Shown here: one piece after another, positions 15,389-23,267 of the stretch
Numbering within the stretch: the stretch's first letter is position 1
Layout: every line of letters begins with the position of its first letter
IMG/VR virus record: IMGVR_UViG_3300036770_007495
Location: 1-64,000 of that record
Strand: one strand, 5' to 3'
DNA: 64,000 bases
Source: a virus
Notes under the pieces: generated by a model
Database searches by the model: none
What the model saw: only the letters and a program-made list of their open reading frames with translations
Told to the model about the DNA's origin: nothing
Translations under genes and position numbers: made by a program

Positions 15389-16855
15389 ATGAACATCAAT
15401 CCTGCATCTCTCATTGACGGCTACAAAGTCGGCCACATTCATCAGTATCCCAAGAATACTGAAATCATCTTCAGCAATTTGACAGCACGTTCCACCCGCC
15501 GTCTCAACACTGACAAGGTGGTTTTCGCAGGCCTGCAGTACTTCGTCAAAGAGTACCTCATCAAGCAGTGGAATGAAAACTTCTTCCACAAGCCCATTGA
15601 AGAAGTCGTTCACAAGTTCAATCGTCGCATCAACAATTACATTGTACCTAACAATGTTGGTGATCAGCACATTCGCGACCTGCACGAGCTTGGCTATCTG
15701 CCAATTGTAATTCTTGCTCTGCCAGAAGGCACTGAACATCCCATCAAGGTGCCAAGCCTTGTCATCTGGAATACAGATGAGCGCTTTGGTTGGCTCACCA
15801 ATTATCTGGAGACCATTCTGTCCACCAGCATCTGGGGCCCTTGCACCAGCGCCACTACTGCTCACCAGTACAAAAAGTTGCTCATGAAGTATGCTGCAGA
15901 GACTGTTGGTGATACCAGCTTTGTTCAGTGGCAGGGTCATGACTTCAGCTTCCGTGGCATGTATGGTCTTGAAGCTGCTTGCATGAGTGGCGCTACTCAC
16001 CTCTTCAGCTTCACGGGCACTGACACTGTTCCTGCTATCGACTTCCTTGAACAGTACTACAATGCTGACAGCGAGAAGGAACTTGTTGGTGGCAGCGTTG
16101 CTGCAACTGAACACAGCGTCATGTGCGCTGGTGGTGCTGACAATGAGATTGGCACTTTCCGTCGTCTGATTCATGATGTGTATCCGACTGGCATTGTGTC
16201 CATTGTGAGTGACACTTGGGACTACTGGAACACCATCACCAACATTGCTCGCGAGCTCAAGGATGAAATCATGCATCGTGATGGCAAGGTTGTCTTCCGC
16301 CCCGATACTGGGGATCCAGTCAGGGTTGTCATTGGTGATGAAGATGCTGCAAAAGATTCACCTGAATATAAAGGCTCCATTGAATGTCTTTGGGAGGTCT
16401 TTGGCGGCAAGGTGAACGCCAAGGGCTACAAGGAGCTTGATCCGCATGTGGGTCTCATCTATGGTGACAGCATCACGCTGGAACGTGCTCAGCAGATCTG
16501 TGAAGGTCTCAAGCGCAAGGGCTTTGCCAGCACCAACATTGTGTTTGGCGTTGGTAGCTACACTTACCAGTATGTGACTCGTGACACTGATGGCTATGCA
16601 GTCAAGGCAACCTATGCCAAGATTGATGGTCAGGATAAGGAAATCTTCAAGTCTCCCAAGGGTGCTGCATTCAAGAAGAGTGCCAAGGGTCTGACTGCTG
16701 TCTTCAAGGATGCTGATGGTGAGTTCTACCTCAAGGATCAGGCCACTTGGGATGAAGTTCACAACTGCGAATTCGTTGAAGTGTTTGCTGATGGTCATGT
16801 CGTCAAGGATTATACTCTGCAGGAAGTTCGCAACAACCTGGCTCAATACGTCTAA
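15389..16855 (+). CDS. nadV: nicotinamide phosphoribosyltransferase (NadV/NAMPT family)
   Basis: The 488-residue protein matches NAMPT in length and motifs: N-P-A-S-L-I-D-G-Y-K at the start, H-D-F-S-F-R-G-M, L-F-S-F-T-G-T-D-T, A-T-E-H-S-V-M, and the R-P-D-T-G-D-P loop. NAMPT joins nicotinamide and PRPP to NMN, feeding NAD synthesis. Many large phages carry it. Together with the PRPP-synthetase-like gene it would rebuild NAD, either as metabolism or against NAD-depleting defence. Codon use is more GC-rich than its neighbours, as for a well-expressed gene. Confidence 0.95.
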   Translation: MNINPASLIDGYKVGHIHQYPKNTEIIFSNLTARSTRRLNTDKVVFAGLQYFVKEYLIKQWNENFFHKPIEEVVHKFNRRINNYIVPNNVGDQHIRDLHELGYLPIVILALPEGTEHPIKVPSLVIWNTDERFGWLTNYLETILSTSIWGPCTSATTAHQYKKLLMKYAAETVGDTSFVQWQGHDFSFRGMYGLEAACMSGATHLFSFTGTDTVPAIDFLEQYYNADSEKELVGGSVAATEHSVMCAGGADNEIGTFRRLIHDVYPTGIVSIVSDTWDYWNTITNIARELKDEIMHRDGKVVFRPDTGDPVRVVIGDEDAAKDSPEYKGSIECLWEVFGGKVNAKGYKELDPHVGLIYGDSITLERAQQICEGLKRKGFASTNIVFGVGSYTYQYVTRDTDGYAVKATYAKIDGQDKEIFKSPKGAAFKKSAKGLTAVFKDADGEFYLKDQATWDEVHNCEFVEVFADGHVVKDYTLQEVRNNLAQYV

Positions 16856-16864
16856 TCAAAACAA

Positions 16865-17113
16865 ATGAAAAACAAAATCCTCAAAACTCTGTTTGTGTTC
16901 GGCTTGTGGAGCATTCCATTTGCATTCATCGAACGCACTGAACAAATCACTCGCAAGTATCTTGCACTGGGTCAAATGGAAAACTCTGAAGTCAATTATC
17001 AGATGTTCCAAATGGCCAGCAACATCAACTACGTCAATTCCTTTGTTGCTGTGTGTGCCATTGTAGCTCTTGTTGCAATCTGGAAACCCAAAAAAGCAGT
17101 TGAAACCAAGTAA
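16865..17113 (+). CDS. small membrane protein with two TM segments
   Basis: 82 residues with hydrophobic stretches at about 7-22 and 57-75 and a loop containing E-R-T-E-Q-I-T-R-K. It lies between the NAMPT-like and SPFH genes. Function unknown. Confidence 0.65.
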   Translation: MKNKILKTLFVFGLWSIPFAFIERTEQITRKYLALGQMENSEVNYQMFQMASNINYVNSFVAVCAIVALVAIWKPKKAVETK

Positions 17114-17155
17114 AAATCATCTACAATTAACTCGTTAAAGAAAGAAACAAACAAA

Positions 17156-18217
17156 ATGAAATACACCAAACTCGTTACTCTACTCGCTGTTGCCATCACC
17201 ATGCTGATGAGCTCTTGCCGTCCATACAATGTGCCTGACATTCAGCAGATTGCACCCAATGAAACTGCTTTCCTGGTGCCTCTGGAGGGTGAGCGCGACA
17301 AACAGGTCAAGTTTGACTCTGAAGAATTCCTGGAGAAGAACAAGATCAGCGTGGGCCGAATTGAGATCCCCAAGAAGTGGCGCCAGACTGGCCGACTTTG
17401 GATGGATGGTGAATACATTCCAGAACTGATCCTCATCAAAGTTGATCGTGCTCCTGTGACTGTTCAGTGGCAGAGTTCAGTTGATGCCAATGGCAGGCCC
17501 ATTCGACGTCAAGGTGATGATTCCATCTGGATTGAGAGTCAGGACTCTGTGGGCTTCAGCATTGGATTCAATGTGAGTGCATACATCGAAGCGCAGAATG
17601 CCAGCAAGTTCCTTTACATGTATGCTGGTCGAGCACTCAAGGATGTCATGGATACTGAAGTGCATGGTCGAGTCATGGAAGTGGCACAGACGTTTGCAGC
17701 CAAGCAGAAGATGGACAAGCTGCGTGAAATGAAGGGTGAGATGTCAGAATCCATTCAGACTGATGTCAAGAAGTTCTTCCTGGAGCGAGGCATCACCATC
17801 ACCAACATTGGTATGTTTGGAGGCTTTGTCTACGAGAACGAAGAAATTCAGAAGGCCATTGATGGTGTGTTTGTTGCACAGCAGGAGAAGAACAAGAACC
17901 AGGCTACGTTTGAAGCGCAGGATGCCATCAACCAGAAGATGCTGTCTGAAGCAGAAGCCAAGGCATCTGCCTTCCAGAAAGAAGCTGAAGGCAAGGCTGC
18001 TGCATACAAGCTGGAAGCTGCAGGCAAGGCTGAAGCCATTACACTAGAAGCCAAGGCTCTTCAGGAAGCACAGAGCAATCCACTCTACATTGAGATGCAG
18101 CGCCTGAATGTGACCAAGGAGTTCAATACTCGCTGGGATGGCAAGCTGCCGCAGAGCTACATTGGCACTGACAATGTGACGACTCTCATGGGCATTCCCG
18201 GACTCAAGGTTCAGTAA
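17156..18217 (+). CDS. SPFH/Band-7 domain lipoprotein
   Basis: The N-terminus is a lipoprotein signal (hydrophobic run ending I-T-M-L-M-S-S-C, lipid on Cys about 21). Residues about 60-240 form a prohibitin/stomatin-like Band-7 domain, followed by a long Ala/Glu/Lys coiled coil (A-E-A-K-A-S-A-F-Q-K-E-A-E-G-K). Such proteins form large membrane rings that protect or organise membrane proteins. A phage copy might shield the envelope or block superinfection, which is inference. The leader before the ATG is A-rich with AAAGAAAG, the closest thing to a Shine-Dalgarno in this stretch. Confidence 0.85.
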   Translation: MKYTKLVTLLAVAITMLMSSCRPYNVPDIQQIAPNETAFLVPLEGERDKQVKFDSEEFLEKNKISVGRIEIPKKWRQTGRLWMDGEYIPELILIKVDRAPVTVQWQSSVDANGRPIRRQGDDSIWIESQDSVGFSIGFNVSAYIEAQNASKFLYMYAGRALKDVMDTEVHGRVMEVAQTFAAKQKMDKLREMKGEMSESIQTDVKKFFLERGITITNIGMFGGFVYENEEIQKAIDGVFVAQQEKNKNQATFEAQDAINQKMLSEAEAKASAFQKEAEGKAAAYKLEAAGKAEAITLEAKALQEAQSNPLYIEMQRLNVTKEFNTRWDGKLPQSYIGTDNVTTLMGIPGLKVQ

Positions 18218-18308
18218 TCAACAATGCAACAAGAATAGCAAAATGCAGAGAAGGGGAAACTCTTCTCTGCAGTTGCATTTGCGTCAACAGGTATTATATT
18301 GTTTTGAT

Positions 18309-18527
18309 ATGTACTGCGTAGGAATTCAAGCTGATCATTTTACACACAAACAGATGCATGAACTTGGGCTGAAGACCAATCAGACCATTGTTTATGCAGC
18401 ATGGCACTCTTCACCAGAGTATCGCGTATTTCCAACAGGCAGCCTGTTGAGCCGCAATGAAGAATATCCTTGCGGTCTTGTCATTGTAGACGAAAAAGGA
18501 AAACCAACACCCTGGAAAGACAACTAA
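18309..18527 (+). CDS. hypothetical protein
   Basis: 72 residues, M-Y-C-V-G-I-Q-A-D-H-F start, with Y-A-A-W-H-S-S-P-E-Y-R-V-F-P. The start is placed at 18309; upstream in-frame codons are untypical. Its TAA overlaps the next ATG (TAATG). Confidence 0.6.
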   Translation: MYCVGIQADHFTHKQMHELGLKTNQTIVYAAWHSSPEYRVFPTGSLLSRNEEYPCGLVIVDEKGKPTPWKDN

Positions 18528-19087
18528 TGCATACAGATCCATTCACTAGCATCAGCAAATGCGTGCAGCGTTTGCATAAAGAATACAACAAACATCCTCG
18601 TCTCATCATTGCTGTAGACTTTGATGACACCGTTTATGACTTTCACAGCCAAGGTGCAGAGCATAAAAGAGTCATCAACGTTCTCAAGCAGTGCAAAGCA
18701 TTGAACTTCTATGTGGTGCTGTGGACAGCCAGCAAGCCAGAGCGATTTGAGTTCATGCGTGGATACATGCAAGCTCTAGGCATCACTGTAGATGCAATCA
18801 ATGAGAATCCCATTGTTCTCCCCTTTGGCAATCACAACAAGATCTATTACAATATTCTGCTAGACGACAGGGCAGGCTTGGGGCATTCATTGGAGACACT
18901 GGAGATTTTCATCAACGACATTGAACGCAGACAGACGCCGGAGACTAGTGCAGAAAGTGCTGATGTTGTTAATCCCATTGCTGCAAGTGAGCTGATGAAT
19001 TGTTGTGAAGCACTGCGAGTTCAAGGACTTGCATATCCACGCACCTGCCCAACATGCAAATTGGGTCCGTGCAAATATCAACTTTGA
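18527..19087 (+). CDS. HAD-superfamily hydrolase
   Basis: 186 residues. I-I-A-V-D-F-D-D-T-V is the HAD motif I (nucleophile Asp, D-x-D-x-T), V-V-L-W-T-A-S is motif II, and I-L-L-D-D-R-A-G-L-G is motif IV. Phage proteins of this kind are often 5'-nucleotidases or small phosphatases. The C-terminal tail has C-P-T-C-K-L-G-P-C, a possible zinc knuckle. It is coupled to the gene before it. Confidence 0.78.
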   Translation: MHTDPFTSISKCVQRLHKEYNKHPRLIIAVDFDDTVYDFHSQGAEHKRVINVLKQCKALNFYVVLWTASKPERFEFMRGYMQALGITVDAINENPIVLPFGNHNKIYYNILLDDRAGLGHSLETLEIFINDIERRQTPETSAESADVVNPIAASELMNCCEALRVQGLAYPRTCPTCKLGPCKYQL

Positions 19088-19097
19088 TAAAAAACAG

Positions 19098-19125
19098 TTG
19101 ACTGAAACGGGAACTGCACTATAAT
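19098..19125 (+). promoter_or_regulatory. early-type promoter
   Basis: TTGACT, 16-nt spacer containing GGGAAC, TATAAT, 7 nt to the ATG at 19133. Confidence 0.72.
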
Positions 19126-19132
19126 GTCTGCA

Positions 19133-19540
19133 ATGAGCAAGCCATTGATTCACGCACAATCGTCAGCACGCAAGTTTGGTGGAACTTGGGAGGACTACAT
19201 TGACATTCACGAGCTGATGGATTCATCCAAGGCTGTGACTTCTCTTCCCACTCACCGAGCACTCACTCACAACACTTGGTTCGTTGCAAGCATTTTGACT
19301 CGCATCTTTGGTGAAGTGTTTCACCGCAAGAGCGATGGCAAGCCTGTTTCGACCCGAGACATTGGCGAGCAGCACATTGCAGAAGATTATCGAGGATTCA
19401 TTCCAAGTGCTTCTGACTTCATTGACTGCCTCAATGTGGAAGATTGGATGATGAATGGCAAAGGCAAGCCACCTTCTCATGCTCTCATCATCAAGCAACA
19501 GCAAAAAAATCTCAAAGAAAAAACCGCAACTGTAGACTAA
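19133..19540 (+). CDS. DUF6915-like conserved protein
   Basis: 135 residues with H-A-Q-S-S-A-R-K-F-G-G, Y-I-D-I-H-E-L-M-D-S-S-K, T-H-R-A-L-T-H-N and I-G-E-Q-H-I-A-E-D-Y-R-G-F-I-P, a set of motifs I associate with DUF6915-type phage and bacterial proteins. The function is unknown. The promoter position excludes the ATG at 19124 and supports 19133. Confidence 0.75.
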   Translation: MSKPLIHAQSSARKFGGTWEDYIDIHELMDSSKAVTSLPTHRALTHNTWFVASILTRIFGEVFHRKSDGKPVSTRDIGEQHIAEDYRGFIPSASDFIDCLNVEDWMMNGKGKPPSHALIIKQQQKNLKEKTATVD

Positions 19541-19541
19541 C

Positions 19542-19724
19542 ATGCAAACAGAAACTACATTTACGTTCACCAGACAAGAAGTCATTGACATGCTGCGTGA
19601 TGCGCTCATGCACAAAGAAATTTATGGAGCTACAATTCGTTTCAACATTGGCAATGACCCAACATGGGACGGTCCAGGCACCCTCCCTGTGCTCAGTGGA
19701 ATGACTGTGACTGTCAAAGAATAA
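19542..19724 (+). CDS. small hypothetical protein
   Basis: 60 residues, F-T-F-T-R-Q-E-V-I-D-M-L-R-D-A-L then a short beta-rich end (M-T-V-T-V-K-E). Starts one base after the previous stop. No family recognised. Confidence 0.6.
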   Translation: MQTETTFTFTRQEVIDMLRDALMHKEIYGATIRFNIGNDPTWDGPGTLPVLSGMTVTVKE

Positions 19725-19745
19725 ATCTAAAAAAAAAACAAACAC

Positions 19746-20270
19746 ATGAAAATCGAACAACTCAAGAACCAAATTCAAGAACACACCAGCAAGATTGCTG
19801 CGCTCAAACAACAAATGATGGAAGAACTGCGCAAGGACTTTCATGGAGCTCTTGTGGAGCTCTTTGATACCTATCCATTTGTGCATGCAGTTCACTTCAC
19901 TGCATACACTCCATACTTCAATGATGGTGATGAATGCACCTTCAGCAGCCACCATGATGATTGCGGCTTCAATGGTTACGATGGTTATGGTGATGACAAA
20001 GACAAAAGTGTGAAGAATGCTTTTGGCAACATTGAAGGTGAAGACATCCTCCACACTTCTCGTGAAACCATTTATGTTAAAGGAGAAAACGGCAAGTGGG
20101 GAAGTGCCATCAACCCCAACTTCAATGCACTGAACAAAAAAGCAGTTGAAGACTTCCGCTCTGCTCTCAATGCAGTGAGTGATGAAGCATGGCAGGAACT
20201 GGTGGGTGATCATTGCATTGTGATGATTGACCGCAAAGGCATTCACGTCGAAGAATACAGCCACGATTGA
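19746..20270 (+). CDS. hypothetical protein, first of a paralogous pair
   Basis: 174 residues: an N-terminal coiled coil (I-E-Q-L-K-N-Q-I-Q-E-H), then H-F-T-A-Y-T-P-Y-F-N-D-G-D-E-C and a C-terminal V-G-D-H-C-I-V-M-I. The same order of motifs is in the next gene (20295-20693), with an extra acidic Gly/Tyr insert here. The pair probably arose by tandem duplication. Function unknown. Confidence 0.68.
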   Translation: MKIEQLKNQIQEHTSKIAALKQQMMEELRKDFHGALVELFDTYPFVHAVHFTAYTPYFNDGDECTFSSHHDDCGFNGYDGYGDDKDKSVKNAFGNIEGEDILHTSRETIYVKGENGKWGSAINPNFNALNKKAVEDFRSALNAVSDEAWQELVGDHCIVMIDRKGIHVEEYSHD

Positions 20271-20294
20271 TTCAAACCATCTACACAACAACAC

Positions 20295-20693
20295 ATGACT
20301 CCAAACGATAAACTCAAATTGCTTGTTGAAGAAATTCACAAGCTCAAACAAGAACTGACTCAAAAGGCTCGAGATGGGCTGATGCAATGCCTCAAGGAAT
20401 TGTTTGAGATGCATCCAGAAGTCAAAAAGCTTCAGTTCACTGCCTACACGCCTTACTGGAATGATGGTGAAGAGTGCACTTACTGGTGCAATGCTTCATG
20501 TCCAGACATCAACGTCAGTGATGATGAAGATGAGGATGAAGAATATCCCAAAGTCTCACGAAAGGTTGCCGATGTCTTCAGCAAAGCATTGAGCACGATT
20601 GATGATGATACTTGGTATGACATTGTTGGTGACCATGCATTGGTCATCATCACCCCGCAAGGCATTGATGTGCAGGAATACGAACACGAATAA
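20295..20693 (+). CDS. hypothetical protein, second of a paralogous pair
   Basis: 132 residues with the same order of motifs as the previous gene: coiled-coil start, Q-F-T-A-Y-T-P-Y-W-N-D-G-E-E-C, a run of acidic residues, then V-G-D-H-A-L-V-I-I and E-Y-E-H-E. The insert of the first copy is missing. Confidence 0.68.
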   Translation: MTPNDKLKLLVEEIHKLKQELTQKARDGLMQCLKELFEMHPEVKKLQFTAYTPYWNDGEECTYWCNASCPDINVSDDEDEDEEYPKVSRKVADVFSKALSTIDDDTWYDIVGDHALVIITPQGIDVQEYEHE

Positions 20694-20694
20694 T

Positions 20695-21087
20695 ATGAAA
20701 TTTGAACGTAAAATCATTGAAACTGTAGATGTCAAATACCTTGGCATCAATCTGCCAGTTCGCTATGGTGATGAGGACATTCCTTATGATGCTCCTCGGC
20801 GCATTGGAGATACATGGGAAGCTTTCATTGACATTGATGCTGGTGCAGTTCTAGACTGGCCTCAAGGCAAGACTCTTGACATGTACATGAAAGTGGTTGA
20901 TTCTGGCATCTATACACTCTACACAGAGCTGATGCAAGAAGTTGCTTGCCTTGAAGGTGAGTATGTACCACATGGATTGGTGCCTGGTGAATGGGGTGAT
21001 TATGTGCATCTCAAAATTGATGAGAACGGCAAGATCACCAATTGGCCTGCAAAAATTAGTCTTGAAGACTTTGAAGAAGAAGATTAA
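20695..21087 (+). CDS. hypothetical protein
   Basis: 130 residues, ATG in a TAATATG junction. Contains L-G-I-N-L-P-V-R-Y-G-D-E-D-I-P and an acidic C-terminus. Soluble, probably beta-rich. No family recognised. Confidence 0.65.
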   Translation: MKFERKIIETVDVKYLGINLPVRYGDEDIPYDAPRRIGDTWEAFIDIDAGAVLDWPQGKTLDMYMKVVDSGIYTLYTELMQEVACLEGEYVPHGLVPGEWGDYVHLKIDENGKITNWPAKISLEDFEEED

Positions 21088-21091
21088 CCAG

Positions 21092-21120
21092 TTGCAAGTT
21101 TTGACGTCTTCATGTATATT
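21092..21120 (+). promoter_or_regulatory. early-type promoter
   Basis: TTGCAA, 17-nt spacer, TATATT, 6 nt to the ATG at 21127. Confidence 0.6.
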
Positions 21121-21126
21121 GTGTGC

Positions 21127-21405
21127 ATGAAGACGTTCAAACGAACCAATTGGACAACCGAACAAGTAATTGAACTCATCAAAGGACAAAAAATCATCCG
21201 CGGCGATGGCGTTGAATGCGACATCTGCAAACAACACAATGCAGTCATTGACGAAATCACCGATTACTTCTACGATTTCATTCGCCCACTCACTGAACAT
21301 GGGGCGCTGGGCATGCGCAACCAAGACAAAGAGATCTGCCACATTGGCGGCATCCCCGAAGAACATGTAGAGCAGTGGACCAAACAACACATCAACAATG
21401 AATAA
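21127..21405 (+). CDS. hypothetical protein with C-x2-C motif
   Basis: 92 residues; R-G-D-G-V-E-C-D-I-C-K-Q-H-N suggests a partial zinc site. The promoter fixes the start at 21127 rather than the upstream ATG at 21112. It overlaps the next gene by 8 nt. Confidence 0.65.
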   Translation: MKTFKRTNWTTEQVIELIKGQKIIRGDGVECDICKQHNAVIDEITDYFYDFIRPLTEHGALGMRNQDKEICHIGGIPEEHVEQWTKQHINNE

Positions 21406-21679
21406 AATCAAAGCCTTCCTATTTCATTCAGCAGTGATGCTCATTGCAATTCCAATTGCAAGCATCATTGCAGCTGTACCTGCATCACTCGTCATTTGTT
21501 TTCTCAAAGAGTGGGTGTATGACATCATCCTTTTCAATGATGGTGAATTCACATTTGAGATTCAATCATTTCATTTGATGTTGTCTCGAGTGCTCATGGC
21601 GACGCTCGCCTTTGCATACTTGATGCTCACTACCAAATACAACAAGCAATTCCGCCAATGGCTAATCAAAGGCTTATGA
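21398..21679 (+). CDS. membrane protein with two TM segments
   Basis: 93 residues, hydrophobic segments at about 10-35 and 62-78, basic C-terminus (K-Y-N-K-Q-F-R-Q-W). Function unknown. Confidence 0.65.
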   Translation: MNKIKAFLFHSAVMLIAIPIASIIAAVPASLVICFLKEWVYDIILFNDGEFTFEIQSFHLMLSRVLMATLAFAYLMLTTKYNKQFRQWLIKGL

Positions 21680-21756
21680 ACATTCACCCTCTTTGTTACT
21701 TTGACATGACAGAAGAAGAACTGCAAGAGTTCTTGAAAAATAAAAACGGAAACTAG
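21676..21756 (+). CDS. 26-residue small protein
   Basis: A short frame, M-N-I-H-P-L-C-Y-F-D-M-T-E-E-E-L-Q-E-F-L, starts inside the stop of the previous gene (TTATGA) and ends at a TAG that overlaps the next promoter. The coupling and codon use match the genome, but its size keeps confidence low. Confidence 0.4.
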   Translation: MNIHPLCYFDMTEEELQEFLKNKNGN

Positions 21757-21784
21757 TTGACTGTTTCAAAAAATCCTATACAAT
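21757..21784 (+). promoter_or_regulatory. early-type promoter
   Basis: TTGACT, 16-nt spacer, TACAAT, 6 nt to the ATG at 21791. Confidence 0.7.
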
Positions 21785-21790
21785 ATCAAC

Positions 21791-22069
21791 ATGAACGAAC
21801 AAATTGTCTATTGTGGGTGCGGCAAGTGCGTTGAGAGTGAGCGTGTGACGCTACTCAATAGCCGCATTTGTGCTGCATGTGCTGCAGAGACGCAGAAGAA
21901 TTGGCAGAAGCCGCGCGGCGTCATGGTGTGGGAAGGCAAGACTGCTCCTACCATTCAAGTGCTGTCTGCTGATCAATTCAACAATCATCGCAAGTATAAT
22001 CCTTACGGACGTCATACTGGCCGTGGCTCTGGCTTGCATCGTGTGACCAAGACAACCTCCTGCATGTAA
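21791..22069 (+). CDS. small zinc-binding protein
   Basis: 92 residues. C-G-C-G-K-C and I-C-A-A-C-A give four cysteines in two pairs, a zinc-ribbon or treble-clef layout. The C-terminal half is basic and Gly/Arg-rich, suggesting nucleic-acid binding. More GC-rich than its neighbours. Confidence 0.65.
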   Translation: MNEQIVYCGCGKCVESERVTLLNSRICAACAAETQKNWQKPRGVMVWEGKTAPTIQVLSADQFNNHRKYNPYGRHTGRGSGLHRVTKTTSCM

Positions 22070-22073
22070 TTTT

Positions 22074-22469
22074 ATGAAACTACCATTTGAACTCAATCGC
22101 ACATATGCATATGATGAATTGCAAGAGCTTGTTGCAAGCATGTGCACCAGGGAGCCAATTCTCAGCTTCAGCATGTTTAAGACCAAGGAGTGCACCACTA
22201 GTGATGGTGCTTGGATGGTGAATGCACCTGACATTGAATCTTACCACCCAGTCATTGATGGTAAGGTGCAGTTCATGACTGATTACTGGCGTGTGTCCGA
22301 TGAGCCGCTCTACTCTCGTGTTGTTGAAAATCCTACTTGGCGAGTTATCATTGACATCTTCAATACCATGCTGCAAAACGGAGACAGGCAAGGCATTTAC
22401 CTAGAAGGATTGAACGTTGATGAGGTAAAAGATGATGTCAAAATTGTTCGATTCCAAATTGGAAGTTAA
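22074..22469 (+). CDS. hypothetical protein
   Basis: 131 residues, M-K-L-P-F-E-L-N start, with E-L-V-A-S-M-C-T-R-E-P and a mixed alpha/beta pattern. Followed within 3 nt by the next gene. No family recognised. Confidence 0.62.
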   Translation: MKLPFELNRTYAYDELQELVASMCTREPILSFSMFKTKECTTSDGAWMVNAPDIESYHPVIDGKVQFMTDYWRVSDEPLYSRVVENPTWRVIIDIFNTMLQNGDRQGIYLEGLNVDEVKDDVKIVRFQIGS

Positions 22470-22472
22470 TTT

Positions 22473-22727
22473 ATGAAACAATACAAACTAGAAATGAGAG
22501 TGATGGGCGGTGAAGATGATATTCGCCAATTCTTAAAGTTTTGCGGTATGCTTCAGTACTGTTGCAACATTGGAGCAAGCCGTGATTTGGTTTGCTCTGT
22601 TGATGGTGATGGTAGTGCAAGACTTGGTTTTGATGTCAAGTGGGGTGATAAAGATGAATATGAGCAATTGAAGTCTACCAAATTTGATACTGGAAAAAAG
22701 CCACCTACCATTTATATTGGAGAGTAG
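22473..22727 (+). CDS. hypothetical protein
   Basis: 84 residues with R-Q-F-L-K-F-C-G-M-L-Q-Y-C-C-N-I-G-A, then a charged C-terminal half. It ends with TAG just before the next ATG (TAGTATG). Function unknown. Confidence 0.6.
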   Translation: MKQYKLEMRVMGGEDDIRQFLKFCGMLQYCCNIGASRDLVCSVDGDGSARLGFDVKWGDKDEYEQLKSTKFDTGKKPPTIYIGE

Positions 22728-22728
22728 T

Positions 22729-22929
22729 ATGAAAAACCTCACAATCTTTATCGACATGGAGCATGTGCCTCTTGAAAAGGCGCTCAAAATCATGACTGAC
22801 GAATGGGTGGATGATGGCAACTATTGCGCTCAAACTGTCATTGATTTGAGAGATGCATTGAAGAAGTGCTTGAAAGAAATCAAAAACCTCAACAAGCAAA
22901 TTGACGCCGACTATTACCCAAACGCATAA
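22729..22929 (+). CDS. hypothetical protein, coiled-coil tail
   Basis: 66 residues, M-K-N-L-T-I-F-I-D-M-E-H start; the C-terminal half (L-K-K-C-L-K-E-I-K-N-L-N-K-Q) is predicted coiled coil. The start follows the previous stop by one base. Confidence 0.58.
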   Translation: MKNLTIFIDMEHVPLEKALKIMTDEWVDDGNYCAQTVIDLRDALKKCLKEIKNLNKQIDADYYPNA

Positions 22930-22933
22930 CACT

Positions 22934-23218
22934 ATGAACCCAATTAGCACTGAAACAAAATTCGCATATCGTCACAAGCCAACAAATCAGTGGTGTTGTT
23001 TTGAAACTCTCGGCTTTAATGTGGAAATGTACTTGCTTGATGAATTTGAATCAGAAATTCTCTACAGTGCTCGAAACATCATTGAAGAAGATTTGCTGCG
23101 TAGCACTATGAATGGCGAACGCTATGCTGCCCAAAACTTTCATGAATTTGAGCTTGTGGAAATTGAAATCGAGTATAAAGTCAAAGAAGACTCAAAGAAT
23201 TTGAGACATGGAATTTAA
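22934..23218 (+). CDS. hypothetical protein
   Basis: 94 residues, start M-N-P-I-S-T-E-T, Glu-rich second half ending D-S-K-N-L-R-H-G-I. Soluble; no family recognised. Confidence 0.6.
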   Translation: MNPISTETKFAYRHKPTNQWCCFETLGFNVEMYLLDEFESEILYSARNIIEEDLLRSTMNGERYAAQNFHEFELVEIEIEYKVKEDSKNLRHGI

Positions 23219-23233
23219 TTCACCTCAAACAGG

Positions 23234-23261
23234 TTGACAAGTAAAGGAAACTCTCTATAAT
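23234..23261 (+). promoter_or_regulatory. early-type promoter of the repeat protein gene
   Basis: TTGACA, 16-nt spacer with GGAAAC, TATAAT, 6 nt to the ATG at 23268. Confidence 0.74.
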
Positions 23262-23267
23262 AAAGAT

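Noticed and set aside
14618-16276. 552-codon open frame on the minus strand
   Set aside because: It lies antisense to the PRPP-synthetase-like and NAMPT-like genes, which have full motif sets; the antisense product shows no motif and is a codon-bias shadow.
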